Shown one piece after another: positions 16,563-24,362 of a DNA stretch of 42,087 nt. Numbering within the stretch: the stretch's first letter is position 1; every line of letters starts with the position of its first letter. The DNA is taken from assembly GCF_000983115.1 (NCBI RefSeq), contig NZ_CGIH01000021.1:1-42087 (forward strand), given 5' to 3'. Source of the DNA: Syntrophomonas zehnderi OL-4. GTDB taxonomy: Bacteria; Bacillota; Syntrophomonadia; Syntrophomonadales; Syntrophomonadaceae. The position numbers and the translations under genes were made by a program. The notes under the pieces were generated by a model. That model was not told the DNA's origin, ran no database searches, and saw nothing but the letters and a program-made list of their open reading frames with translations.

Positions 16563-17237
16563 CTATATATCATCTGTTACTCTGCCATCACCGAAAACCG
16601 GGATGGGATCGCCAAGAAAAGTCGGTTCGGATTTTAAGAATTTGCTCAAACAGAAGTCCTTATTCCTTGCCAGGATTTCTCGAATTTCGTAATTAAACAT
16701 AACTGATCCATAATTGTGCAGATCGGAACTTACCCCATAGGCTTCTATACCTAATTCCCGGGCAATAAATACCGCTCTTAACAGATGATATCGTTGGGTT
16801 ACGATAATGACTTTCTTGACCTTAAATATATCACGGGCGCGGTAAATACTCTCATAGGTACTGAATCCGGCATGATCCATAAAAATATTCTGGGAAGGAA
16901 TACCTTGATTCTTTAGATATGCCTTCATCGTATTTACTTCATCATAATCCTGGCGGCCATGATCGCCGCTTACCAAGATTTTAGGCGCTTTCCCCATTTG
17001 ATAAAGCTCATATCCGACATCTATTCGATCCGCCAGCATGGGAGACATGGTTCCATCCGGAAATACATAGGCCCCCAACACCAAAATGGCATCCGCGGGA
17101 GGGAGTTTTTCCGAATCTACTATGTATGGTTTTGCAGTATACTTTACGTACCAGTTGACCGTCAAAACCGCGCTTAATATTAAAAATGCCGCCACAATTG
17201 CAATTTTTCCTGCCTTATTAATGCCTTTTATTTTCAT
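16563..17237 (-). CDS. SanA/YdcF/ElyC family (DUF218) envelope protein
   Basis: A 224-residue protein with one N-terminal membrane anchor (about 12-30, IAIVAAFLILSAVLTVNWYV) and a DUF218 Rossmann-like domain facing outside. Family motifs: ADAILVLGAYVFPDG (48-62), KILVSGDHGR (84-93), a NTMKAYLKNQGI helix, STYESI and VTQRYHLLRAVFIARELG. E. coli SanA influences envelope permeability to vancomycin at high temperature; ElyC acts in envelope homeostasis. The enzymatic activity is unknown. Located upstream of, and on the same strand as, HTH-Uma2 but 153 bases away with its own promoter region, so probably independent. Confidence 0.85.
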   Translation of the reverse strand: MKIKGINKAGKIAIVAAFLILSAVLTVNWYVKYTAKPYIVDSEKLPPADAILVLGAYVFPDGTMSPMLADRIDVGYELYQMGKAPKILVSGDHGRQDYDEVNTMKAYLKNQGIPSQNIFMDHAGFSTYESIYRARDIFKVKKVIIVTQRYHLLRAVFIARELGIEAYGVSSDLHNYGSVMFNYEIREILARNKDFCLSKFLKSEPTFLGDPIPVFGDGRVTDDI

Positions 17238-17340
17238 TAGCCATTACCTCATTTAAATACTTCGCTATTAGCATTACACATTCACCAGACTAAGACAAGC
17301 AGGCACTGGTTAAAGCAAAAACAATATTACATATAGGAAC

Positions 17341-17370
17341 TTGGCGCTTTTTTGCGAACACCGATATACT
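17341..17370 (+). promoter_or_regulatory. Candidate promoter of the LysE-type exporter gene
   Basis: TTGGCG (17341-17346), 18-base spacer, TATACT (17365-17370), about 75 bases before the start codon. Confidence 0.45.
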
Positions 17371-17446
17371 AAATATCTGAAAATCGATTAAAATTAAAAC
17401 TATATTCAATTTAGCGGATCAGATCAGAAAGGAATTGGAATAAGGC

Positions 17447-18091
17447 ATGACATTGGGGGTATTATTTTTAACTGCATTTGGGGTGGGATTATCCGGAGCC
17501 ATGATGCCTGGGCCGTTACTCACCGCTACTATTGTGTCGACTGCCAGGTATGGATTCATGGCCGGTCCTTTAATTGTTCTGGGACATGCTCTCTTGGAAC
17601 TCGCTCTGCTGATAGGCTTATTGGCAGGTTTTTCAACCATCCTGCTGCTGCCCCAGGTAGGTCAGACTGTGGCCGTAGTGGGTGGTTCTTTTCTGCTATA
17701 TCTGGGATATTCCATGCTAAAAGATACTGTCCAAGGAAGGCTGATTTTGCCTGACGGTCAGCCAGACCAGGCATCTTCTGCCCCGCTCAGGCATCCGGCA
17801 GTGACAGGAGTCCTTTTGTCGGTTTCAAATCCCTATTGGATTTTATGGTGGGCGACTATTGGCCTCAGTTATCTGACTATTGCCTGGAAGAGTGGAAAAA
17901 GCGGTATAATATCCTTTTACAGTGGCCATATTTTGGCTGATCTGCTTTGGTACAGTTTAATAGCCCTCATAATCAGTACCGGAAGCCGCTGGTTAAATCC
18001 ATTAATATACCGACTAATATTAATAGTAAGTGCCGTTTTTCTAGCGGTAATGGGCGGGTATTTCATTTACAGCGGATTTAGTAGCATTTAA
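17447..18091 (+). CDS. LysE/RhtB family amino-acid exporter
   Basis: A 214-residue polytopic membrane protein with about six hydrophobic helices. The N-terminal motif GVGLSGAMMPGPLLTATIVS (residues 9-28) is the LysE/RhtB signature, followed by GPLIVLGHALLEL and the mid-protein SNPYWILWWATIG block. Such proteins expel basic amino acids, homoserine lactones, cysteine or metabolites using proton motive force; substrate is not predictable. The gene stands alone between a minus-strand SanA-like gene and a convergent CPBP protease. Its ribosome-binding site is weak (AAAGGAA is distant; AAGG lies near the ATG), so the start is good but not certain. Confidence 0.87.
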   Translation: MTLGVLFLTAFGVGLSGAMMPGPLLTATIVSTARYGFMAGPLIVLGHALLELALLIGLLAGFSTILLLPQVGQTVAVVGGSFLLYLGYSMLKDTVQGRLILPDGQPDQASSAPLRHPAVTGVLLSVSNPYWILWWATIGLSYLTIAWKSGKSGIISFYSGHILADLLWYSLIALIISTGSRWLNPLIYRLILIVSAVFLAVMGGYFIYSGFSSI

Positions 18092-18189
18092 AAAATCTCC
18101 TTGGTACCTTTTTATCCTGACACCCGCATATAGGCCAGTAAATTACTTGAATATAGCCAAACGTGTTGCTAAGTTGTTTATCTATAGAT

Positions 18190-19086
18190 TTATTCATAGG
18201 CCAAGGGCTTAAGGTCAAATTTTGGATTAAGCCAAGCAATCAGGATGTTGGTCAGCAGGAGAACCAGAAAACCGGCCAAACCAGTCAACCCCACGGTTAA
18301 GTCATTTCCGCCCTGAATCATCAGGATTGCCAGGCCGGCGGTTCCATTCAGGGTGCCGTGCATTATGGCTGCGGCAATAACCGATTGCGCCTTGACCCGT
18401 ATATATACAAAAATCGGGGTAAGCAGCATACACCATATTATCATCATTCCTACTCCGGCTACAGGGTGCTGGGGGTAATTGTGTCCCTGCAGAATTACTG
18501 GCGCGTGCCATAATCCCCAGATAAAGCCTATCAGTAGTGATGCCCGCCAAAATCCCAGTTCCCTAAATTCACGCAACAGAAATCCCCGCCAACCCAGTTC
18601 TTCCCCGAAAGCCGCTACCGCATTCACAGTAATACCAGCTATCAAACCTTGTATAAGGGCAATCCAAAAATAGGATATGGGTAGAGCTTCCATTTGAGCG
18701 CGCATCTGAGCTGCCTGCTCCGGGGACAGATTTTGACCAAAAATATCGAACATTCCGGTCAATTCAGGAGAGTAGTGCACTCCGGGCCAAAGTAAGCTAA
18801 TCCCTAGAGCGCCTATAGCCAGCAGCGGCGGCAGGAGCCAGGCCGCCAGAAACCAGCGGTTTAGTTTAAAGGAAACCTGCAGAGGTTTTATTACTTTTTC
18901 ATGCTTAATAAGCTTCTGCACCAAAATCGCTACCAGCATAGGTACAAACATATAGGCAACCAAAACAACCGGGGTAGCAGTCGAACCCCAGCCCTCCCCC
19001 AGGGCCAAAAACATCCCTATCAATAACCAATTAATTAAAAAGGTTAGGGCGATAAATATTAAGGCATAACGGTATTTTCGCAACAT
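18190..19086 (-). CDS. CPBP (CAAX protease and bacteriocin-processing) family intramembrane metalloprotease
   Basis: A 298-residue membrane protein with about seven hydrophobic segments. The glutamate/arginine motif GEELGWRGFL (Glu162, Glu163, Arg167), FIWGLWHAPV (His194) and a later MHGTLN histidine form the Abi/CPBP metal-binding active site. Bacterial members process peptides or prenylated-like substrates or protect against own bacteriocins; the target here is unknown. The ATG at 19084-19086 lies six bases after AGGAGG; an in-frame ATG 27 bases upstream is rejected because the ribosome-binding site lies inside it. Follows the MBL-fold gene on the same strand by about 110 bases. Confidence 0.9.
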   Translation of the reverse strand: MLRKYRYALIFIALTFLINWLLIGMFLALGEGWGSTATPVVLVAYMFVPMLVAILVQKLIKHEKVIKPLQVSFKLNRWFLAAWLLPPLLAIGALGISLLWPGVHYSPELTGMFDIFGQNLSPEQAAQMRAQMEALPISYFWIALIQGLIAGITVNAVAAFGEELGWRGFLLREFRELGFWRASLLIGFIWGLWHAPVILQGHNYPQHPVAGVGMMIIWCMLLTPIFVYIRVKAQSVIAAAIMHGTLNGTAGLAILMIQGGNDLTVGLTGLAGFLVLLLTNILIAWLNPKFDLKPLAYE

Positions 19087-19197
19087 CTCTTCCCTCCTGT
19101 TAGATATACACATGTTGTGTTACCTTGATAAATCCTTAAAATTACCCTGCGGATATAGATACTGTTCCTGAAAATTTATAAAATGTTGCCGCGTCTT

Positions 19198-20172
19198 TTA
19201 TCTATTAAAGTAAACGATATTTTCGAAACTCGAAAAATCTAATTCGCCCGTTGTATGCAAGTGGTAGAGATGGGACATAGCCTCGCCGGTGGCAAACAGT
19301 TTTTGTCCCCAGGGGAAATCCTGCCAGTCTTTATAGGACAAGTCCCATCTCATCTGGCTGGCAACTTGCGCTGCGTGCATAGTTTTATCCCCGATGATGT
19401 CCATTATGTTCTCTAGGCGTCTTAGATGGTGAGTCCTAAGTTCTTCAATGCGTCCCTGACAGTCAGTGAGCATATAACGATGCCCAGGCAGAACCGTATC
19501 AATATTTAGCCCGGCGATTTTATCGAGACTTTCCAGATATTGTCCTAGAACATCTTCCTCTGGCTTCCAAAGCGTTATATTAGGCGTTATTTTCCCCAAT
19601 ATATGATCCCCAGAGAGTAATATTTTTTGGGCGGGATCGTAAAGACACATATGACCTGGAGTATGCCCCGGAGTCCATATACATTGAAATGAATAATCCC
19701 CTACCTCAATAACGTCTCCTTCCTGAACAATGACGAAATCAGTAAATACTTCGGAAGCATATTTATATCCCGGGTGTTTTTTAAAGTCTTCTTCCAGGCC
19801 ATCGGCAGCCAACCCGCTTAGGTGCACAAATTCGTTAAAAATAATCCAATGTGAGCTGGCGCGGCTTGCCGCCACAATTTCGGAATCATGTTGGCTCATC
19901 CATACGGTAGTTTCAGGTGTGGCCAGATATTTGGTCAAACCGGCATGATCAGAATGAAGGTGGGTTATGAATAAATCAGTGGTCTCCATTCGTATATTCA
20001 ATTGCTTAATAGCTTCGTTAATGGCGTAACGAGACTCATCACAATTAAAGCCGTTATCAACCAGGAGATTTCTTTTATCACCGCGGATAAAATAAGCGTT
20101 GGTGGCTTTAAGTGGATTATTGGGCAAAGGAATTTCAATTCTATAAACGTCAGGTAAGACTTGTTCTATCAT
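19198..20172 (-). CDS. MBL-fold metallo-hydrolase (glyoxalase II-like)
   Basis: A 324-residue metallo-beta-lactamase-fold protein. The metal-binding HLHSDH motif is at residues 71-76, with the later GHTPGHMCLYD and LLSGDHILGK motifs and PGHRYML completing the di-metal site. A C-terminal helical domain (about 230-320) is typical of the glyoxalase-like/LACTB2 branch and often binds substrate. The ATG at 20170-20172 has AGGAG nine bases upstream; a longer in-frame start at 20217 lacks one. Transcribed from a promoter overlapped by a 21-base palindrome (20274-20294), so probably regulated by a dedicated repressor. Likely hydrolyses a thioester or lactone; substrate unknown. Confidence 0.9.
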   Translation of the reverse strand: MIEQVLPDVYRIEIPLPNNPLKATNAYFIRGDKRNLLVDNGFNCDESRYAINEAIKQLNIRMETTDLFITHLHSDHAGLTKYLATPETTVWMSQHDSEIVAASRASSHWIIFNEFVHLSGLAADGLEEDFKKHPGYKYASEVFTDFVIVQEGDVIEVGDYSFQCIWTPGHTPGHMCLYDPAQKILLSGDHILGKITPNITLWKPEEDVLGQYLESLDKIAGLNIDTVLPGHRYMLTDCQGRIEELRTHHLRRLENIMDIIGDKTMHAAQVASQMRWDLSYKDWQDFPWGQKLFATGEAMSHLYHLHTTGELDFSSFENIVYFNR

Positions 20173-20273
20173 ATTAGCTGGCTCCTTTTCGTCTGTTAAT
20201 ATTACCTTTCCTACCACAGTTGTTCCGTCTCACATCAGCTTTTTTCCTGGAATGGAAAGAACACATTTTGTAG

Positions 20274-20294
20274 GGTATATACTATATATACCCG
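20274..20294 (-). promoter_or_regulatory. Palindromic operator overlapping the MBL-gene promoter
   Basis: A 21-base near-perfect palindrome with arms GGGTATATA and TATATACCC. It covers the -10 (TATATA, minus strand 20286-20291) of a promoter whose -35 TTGCCA lies at 20309-20314 with a 17-base spacer. This is the classic place for a repressor operator. Confidence 0.55.
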
Positions 20295-20321
20295 TTTTAG
20301 GCTTGAATGGCAATTAAAATA

Positions 20322-20355
20322 ACATCTTCACAACCCTGTAAAAGAGGCAGATGTT
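20322..20355 (-). terminator. Weak hairpin upstream of the MBL promoter
   Basis: AACATCT (20322-20328) pairs with AGATGTT (20349-20355); on the minus strand ATTTTAATT follows. It may act as a second terminator for the aminotransferase transcript, insulating the MBL promoter. Confidence 0.3.
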
Positions 20356-20401
20356 CCCGGCTTCGGAGAAATATTAACCGCAAGCTTTTTTGAGCAAACA
20401 A

Positions 20402-20442
20402 AATGCCATCCTCAAGATCCAAGGCAGTCTGAGGGTGGCATT
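20402..20442 (-). terminator. Intrinsic terminator after the Arg/Cys-rich micro-ORF
   Basis: A 13-base stem with one G-T pair (20402-20414 with 20430-20442, 15-base loop) followed on the minus strand by TTTTGTTT. It lies 57 bases after the micro-ORF stop and about 290 bases after the aminotransferase stop, so the aminotransferase transcript runs through the micro-ORF. Confidence 0.8.
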
Positions 20443-20498
20443 TAACAGAATTCTTATCCAGGAAACGGTTGAGCATTTATTTGATTTTTACCTTGATT

Positions 20499-20627
20499 TT
20501 ACCATCTTGATCTTCTGCGGCATATTCTCTCGGCCATGCGGCATCTGCGCCGTCTGCGTCTGTTTCTTATATCTTCACAATGAAAATCGCAGCGTCTCCT
20601 GCATCTCCTACGTTGCAGCTGATTCAT
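20499..20627 (-). CDS. Arg/Cys-rich protamine-like microprotein (hypothetical)
   Basis: A 42-codon frame on the minus strand, starting ATG (20625-20627) with AAAGGG about eight bases upstream and ending TAA. It begins MNQLQRRRCRRRC and contains a run of six arginines before Cys29. In total 19 of 42 residues are Arg and five are Cys (9, 13, 17, 29, 36), with C-x3-C-x3-C spacing at the N terminus and a Trp at the end. No family is recognised. Such composition suggests nucleic-acid binding with possible disulfide or metal cross-linking. It lies 107 bases after the aminotransferase gene and 57 bases before a strong terminator, so it is transcribed. Caution: CGCAGA-like repeats in the DNA produce part of the Arg run, so chance is possible. 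Confidence 0.45.
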   Translation of the reverse strand: MNQLQRRRCRRRCDFHCEDIRNRRRRRRCRMAERICRRRSRW

Positions 20628-20734
20628 GTAACCATCCCTTTCTTAATTGGATTATGTTACATACTATTCCATTTACTGCATAAAGGTTACGCTGGAGTCT
20701 GCGTAGCGGATATTGGACGGCGCTGTCGTAATTA

Positions 20735-21919
20735 CTAACTCAATTCTGCAATTAAGGTTTTAAAACCGGGCAGAGCGTTTTCGATAGTTTTATAGGCAAC
20801 GCAATAAGCGATGCGTATATAACCGGGGCAGCCAAAGGAACTGCCGGGTACGACCAGGATGTTCTTCTGCTTGGCTAGGCTGCAGAACTCAATATCATCT
20901 GCAATCGGGGTCTTGACAAATAGATAAAATGCCCCCTGAGGTTTGATGCATTCATATCCAAAGGAGGTCAAGGCATTATAGAGAAGTTCGCGATTTTGGT
21001 TGTATGCCGCCACTTCTACCTTGGCATTCAGGCATCTGGCAATAACCCGCTGAAACAAAGAAGGCGCATTAACAAAACCCAGAATTCGCGTGGCGATATT
21101 AGCGGCCGCTTTAACATCTTCAGAATCTGCCACTTCATTGGGAATCACCAGATAGCCGATTCTCTCTCCAGGCAGGGACAGTGATTTGCTAAAAGAGTAG
21201 CCGATAATCGTGTTCTCATAGTACTTAGTCAGATAAGGCACGTCAATATTATCATAGGCTAATTCCCGGTACGGCTCGTCAGAAATGAGGTAGATAGCAA
21301 TACCAAATTCCTTTTGTTTTTCCCGCATAATGTGGGCCAGTTTAATAATCGTTTCCTCTGAATATACTACCCCGGTAGGATTGTTGGGGGAATTGATAAT
21401 TACCGCTTTGGTACGGGGGGTGATCTGCTCACTAAACGCTGCCAGGTTGGGCTGAAAATCAGTCGTATTGGCAGGAACTATCACTAATACCCCTTCATAG
21501 TTGGCGACATAGTTGCGGTATTCTCCAAAGAAGGGTGCGAAAGTAATAACTTCGTCCCCAGGGTTTAGAAGGGTTTTAAAGATTACGTTCAAGCCGCCAG
21601 CTGCACCGACCGTCATTATAATGTTCTCATGATTAAACGCGGTAGCATACTTTTCATTAATCGATTTAGCAATTGCATCGCGAACCTCTTCATAGCCGGA
21701 ATTATTCATATAGCCATGAATGCCAGCGGAATCTATAGTATCCAGTATTTCCAAAATGGCTTTTTTCACGTCTTCAGGAGTATCGACACTTGGATTTCCC
21801 AGGCTAAAATCATAAACATTTTCCGCTCCATAAACTTCCGCCAGTTTCTTTCCTTCCTCAAACATGGCGCGTATAACCGAACTGTTTTTTACCTGGATCT
21901 GCATTTTATCAGATATCAA
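20735..21919 (-). CDS. PLP-dependent aminotransferase, class I/II
   Basis: A 394-residue fold-type I aminotransferase of the aspartate/aromatic aminotransferase group. Readable features: FSLGNPSVDTP at the N terminus (substrate loop), TVGAAGGLNVIFKTL (cofactor phosphate-binding start), NSPNNPTGVVYSEE (conserved Asn), SDEPYRELAY (Asp contacting the pyridine nitrogen) and GYSFSKSLSLPGERIGYLV, where the SFSKSLSLPG Lys is the Schiff-base lysine. C-terminal FGCPGYIRIAYC provides the carboxylate-binding Arg. A TTG start at 21919 is preceded by GAAAGG; an ATG at 21904 is an alternative without a well-placed ribosome-binding site. Amino-acid specificity is not determinable. Probably cotranscribed with the Arg/Cys-rich micro-ORF. 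Confidence 0.92.
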   Translation of the reverse strand: MISDKMQIQVKNSSVIRAMFEEGKKLAEVYGAENVYDFSLGNPSVDTPEDVKKAILEILDTIDSAGIHGYMNNSGYEEVRDAIAKSINEKYATAFNHENIIMTVGAAGGLNVIFKTLLNPGDEVITFAPFFGEYRNYVANYEGVLVIVPANTTDFQPNLAAFSEQITPRTKAVIINSPNNPTGVVYSEETIIKLAHIMREKQKEFGIAIYLISDEPYRELAYDNIDVPYLTKYYENTIIGYSFSKSLSLPGERIGYLVIPNEVADSEDVKAAANIATRILGFVNAPSLFQRVIARCLNAKVEVAAYNQNRELLYNALTSFGYECIKPQGAFYLFVKTPIADDIEFCSLAKQKNILVVPGSSFGCPGYIRIAYCVAYKTIENALPGFKTLIAELS

Positions 21920-22208
21920 AATAAATCAACCTTTCTGCTGGTTTACTATGTTTTGCAGTAAAAAGATGCGGCTTCGCTGCTGATCAGGGTGAGCGTTGGG
22001 ATGATTAAATAGGTCCTGTCATCTTGACATGAGCCGAAGCAACGATGCCCATGGCTTCTATAATGATTTTATTTACCATTAATTATGATTATAGCTATCT
22101 TATATAATTACGTCCAATCAAAAACCCGCAGTGATTTAAGGTGAAATTGCGCTCCAGGATTCAGATTAAGGAAAAGATGTCCCACCGCAAACGTATAATT
22201 AAAGCCTG
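21920..22208. other. Leader/intergenic region upstream of the aminotransferase
   Basis: No gene supported. It holds a TGTCA-TCT-TGACA palindrome (22017-22029), about 100 bases before the aminotransferase start and thus a candidate operator, and a GCTTCG/CGAAGC pairing flanking it that could fold the leader RNA. A 15-codon frame on the minus strand near 22055 lacks a ribosome-binding site. Confidence 0.35.
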
Positions 22209-22235
22209 ACCAGGAGTGTTTTTAACACTCCTGGT
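22209..22235 (-). terminator. Hairpin terminator of the amidase gene
   Basis: A perfect 12-base stem (ACCAGGAGTGTT / AACACTCCTGGT) with a three-base loop, 13 bases after the amidase stop. The T tract on the minus strand is short, but the stem strength and position make termination likely. Confidence 0.7.
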
Positions 22236-22248
22236 TATTGTTTGGCTG

Positions 22249-23496
22249 CTAATTGTTCAAATAGGCAATAATGCCATTGGCAATACCGGCGGCGACATTA
22301 TTGATAAAATTATCGTTTTTAAGGAGTTCTTCTTCAGCGGGGTTGCTGATGAAAACCACTTCAACTAAGGCTGAAGGCATATTGGTTTTCCTTAAAACTG
22401 AGAAATTAGCTTCTTTGACCCCCAGGTTTTTTCTTTGAATCTGGTTTACCAGTGATGTTTGTATAGAGGCAGCCAGTCGCTGTCTTTCACTGCGCTGCGC
22501 ATAAAGGTTTGGGTTCGATGCCGGGGCATAAAAATACGTTTCTGTTCCCGAGACAGATATGTTACTGCTGGCATTGTTATGGATAGAAACAAAAAGACCG
22601 GCATTTAAGTTATTGGCAATGGCACTGCGGTTATCCAGGCCTACATACTGATCCCCGGTGCGTGTATAGGCAACCGGTATACCTTTTTGCTTGAGCAGCT
22701 CCCCCACTTTTAAGGTTATTTTAAGATTAACATCCTTCTCTCTAAGCTCGTTTCCACTAGCCCCGGGTTCAGAACCCCCATGCCCGGCATCTAAAACCAC
22801 CGTGCGTATTTGGGGCGCAGGAGTGGGATCTTGGTTTGTGGCTGTAACCAGCCAGGAAGCCAGCCATCCGGTTCGTCCCCTGCGGCTGACTTGAAACCAG
22901 CCGTCCTGTTCGCCCAGAACAGACAGCACTTCCCCGGAGCGCGCCTGATCAACCACTGCTGTTAAGGTGGAAGGTCCGCTGCGTATGTTGACCAGGTTAG
23001 GGTTAATCCTGACAGCCGGTGGTTTTGCCACCGAACCGTTGTTTATATAAATAGTTCTGGTATTATCTTCCCAGCTAACCCTGCCGCCAAAAGCCTCCCC
23101 TACAAAGCGCAGCGGTGCCAAGGTACGGTCGGCTGCTATCCTAGGCGGCACTTCCAGGGTAGTTGTTTTACCGTTAACTTTGGGGGCAGATGAGCCGATA
23201 GGCATAACTATGTTAATCGCCCCTTTACCGGCGGTGACCGTCCGAGTGGCCTCGTTCCAGCCAAGCTCAGCACCCATGGCCTCAAAGATTGTCCGTACCG
23301 GAACTAGTGTGCGACCATTTTCTATCACGGGGTTTACATCGAAATAAAGCTGTTGGCCATTTAAAATTATCCGCGGTGGATCACTGGCAGAAGCTGCGGC
23401 GGCAGGCGGAAAGCGCAGGCCGGTCAAGGCCAGGGCAATAAAAAAAACCAACCAGAATAGATGTCGTCTGCGAATACTACGTCTGAAATAACACAT
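22249..23496 (-). CDS. Secreted N-acetylmuramoyl-L-alanine amidase with copper-amine-oxidase-like and SH3 domains
   Basis: A 415-residue exported cell-wall hydrolase. An arginine-rich N terminus precedes a hydrophobic signal segment (about 13-30). Residues 40-152 hold a copper amine oxidase N-terminal-like region (RTLVPVRTIFEAMGAELGW and RTLAPLRFVGEAFGGRVSW), 160-215 an SH3b domain (LVNIRSGPSTLT, GWLASWL), and 230-413 an Amidase_3 catalytic domain. The zinc/catalytic residues lie in VLDAGHGGSEPGASG, LREKDVNL, SIHNNASSN and ALVEVVFISN. It cleaves the MurNAc-L-Ala bond of peptidoglycan, in growth or sporulation. The ribosome-binding site AAGGAG lies 14 bases before the ATG, slightly far. Confidence 0.93.
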   Translation of the reverse strand: MCYFRRSIRRRHLFWLVFFIALALTGLRFPPAAAASASDPPRIILNGQQLYFDVNPVIENGRTLVPVRTIFEAMGAELGWNEATRTVTAGKGAINIVMPIGSSAPKVNGKTTTLEVPPRIAADRTLAPLRFVGEAFGGRVSWEDNTRTIYINNGSVAKPPAVRINPNLVNIRSGPSTLTAVVDQARSGEVLSVLGEQDGWFQVSRRGRTGWLASWLVTATNQDPTPAPQIRTVVLDAGHGGSEPGASGNELREKDVNLKITLKVGELLKQKGIPVAYTRTGDQYVGLDNRSAIANNLNAGLFVSIHNNASSNISVSGTETYFYAPASNPNLYAQRSERQRLAASIQTSLVNQIQRKNLGVKEANFSVLRKTNMPSALVEVVFISNPAEEELLKNDNFINNVAAGIANGIIAYLNN

Positions 23497-23911
23497 ATCT
23501 TACTATCTTACTCCTTATATTTTTTGCTTTGATAATCAAAGCCGTATAACTACACTACGTTTAAAAGAAGCTATATCCTGCACTTTTTTAGCAGGAAAAT
23601 GTTGGTTGTATTTGCAAGGATGGTTATTAATCCAGCGGAAACAGAACCTAAATGCCATTTAATAGCAATTGTCAATAACGGTTGCGATTTAGCATAGTAA
23701 TATATATATGAATTTATAATAGTTTTCTAATATATCCAGTAAAACTGTAATAAATGCAAAATTTAACGAAATATTTACATAAAGTTCAAAATACTGCGAA
23801 AAACAACTTTCATTACATCCCTACTGCCGCAATCAGCATTACGGATTAACCGGCATTGTGATATGCTTTAAAATAGTAGAATATGTAAAGAAGGGAGATG
23901 GTGCTGGCTAC
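23497..23911. other. Divergent region between amidase and nrfH
   Basis: An A/T-rich spacer. A 17-base perfect palindrome, GCTTTGAT-A-ATCAAAGC (23526-23542), lies 30 bases upstream of the amidase start and is an operator candidate. A short CCTGC/GCAGG hairpin follows near 23577-23595. For nrfHA a TTGTGA...GAATAT pair just upstream of the ribosome-binding site is a weak promoter candidate. No convincing FNR- or Nar-type site was found at a useful position. Confidence 0.35.
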
Positions 23912-24343
23912 ATGAAAAGAGTTCTGAAATGGCTGGGAGTACTGGCTGTGGTTGGATTTGCTATGATGCTGATGATAAAGATTCCTGCTTTAGGCCTGTC
24001 AGAAGCTGCCTTTTGCGGAAAATGTCATGTAATGGAAGAGCAGGTTTTAACCTATCAGCACTCACCTCATGCGAGTGTAGCGAACTGCGGTGACTGCCAT
24101 GATCCGCATGGACTGGTAACCGGCAGTGCGTTTGCAGCTTTCGTGGGAACCCGGGACGTTTACCGGGTTGTAACCAACACGGCTCCAGCCGAGATTCGTA
24201 CTAAAGGGTTAAGTAAAAATGTGTTGCAAGCTAACTGTTTGAGGTGTCATAGTAATCTTTTATGCGAAGTCAAAGATACCCGCGAAAATAACGGGTCTTA
24301 TTGTTTCCATTGTCATCAGGAAATAGTTCATAATAAAAAATAA
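23912..24343 (+). CDS. nrfH: NrfH-type tetrahaem cytochrome c, membrane quinol dehydrogenase subunit
   Basis: A 143-residue NapC/NirT-family cytochrome. One N-terminal membrane anchor (residues 4-27) precedes four CxxCH haem motifs: CGKCHVM, CGDCHDPHG, CLRCHSNL and CFHCHQE. The first motif is followed by Met two residues later, matching the unusual Met ligand of NrfH. It takes electrons from menaquinol and hands them to NrfA on the outer face of the membrane. Start: the ATG at 23912 begins the anchor; the GAAGGGAG ribosome-binding site is about 14 bases away, somewhat far, and an open frame upstream has no better start. First gene of nrfHA-resBC, with only 19 bases to nrfA. Confidence 0.9.
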   Translation: MKRVLKWLGVLAVVGFAMMLMIKIPALGLSEAAFCGKCHVMEEQVLTYQHSPHASVANCGDCHDPHGLVTGSAFAAFVGTRDVYRVVTNTAPAEIRTKGLSKNVLQANCLRCHSNLLCEVKDTRENNGSYCFHCHQEIVHNKK

Positions 24344-24362
24344 ATTTAGGAAGGTGATAATT

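Noticed and set aside
20390-20683. A 97-codon plus-strand frame opposite the Arg/Cys-rich micro-ORF
   Set aside because: It begins with a TTG inside the terminator stem, has no ribosome-binding site, and its Cys/Leu/Phe-rich content looks like an antisense shadow.
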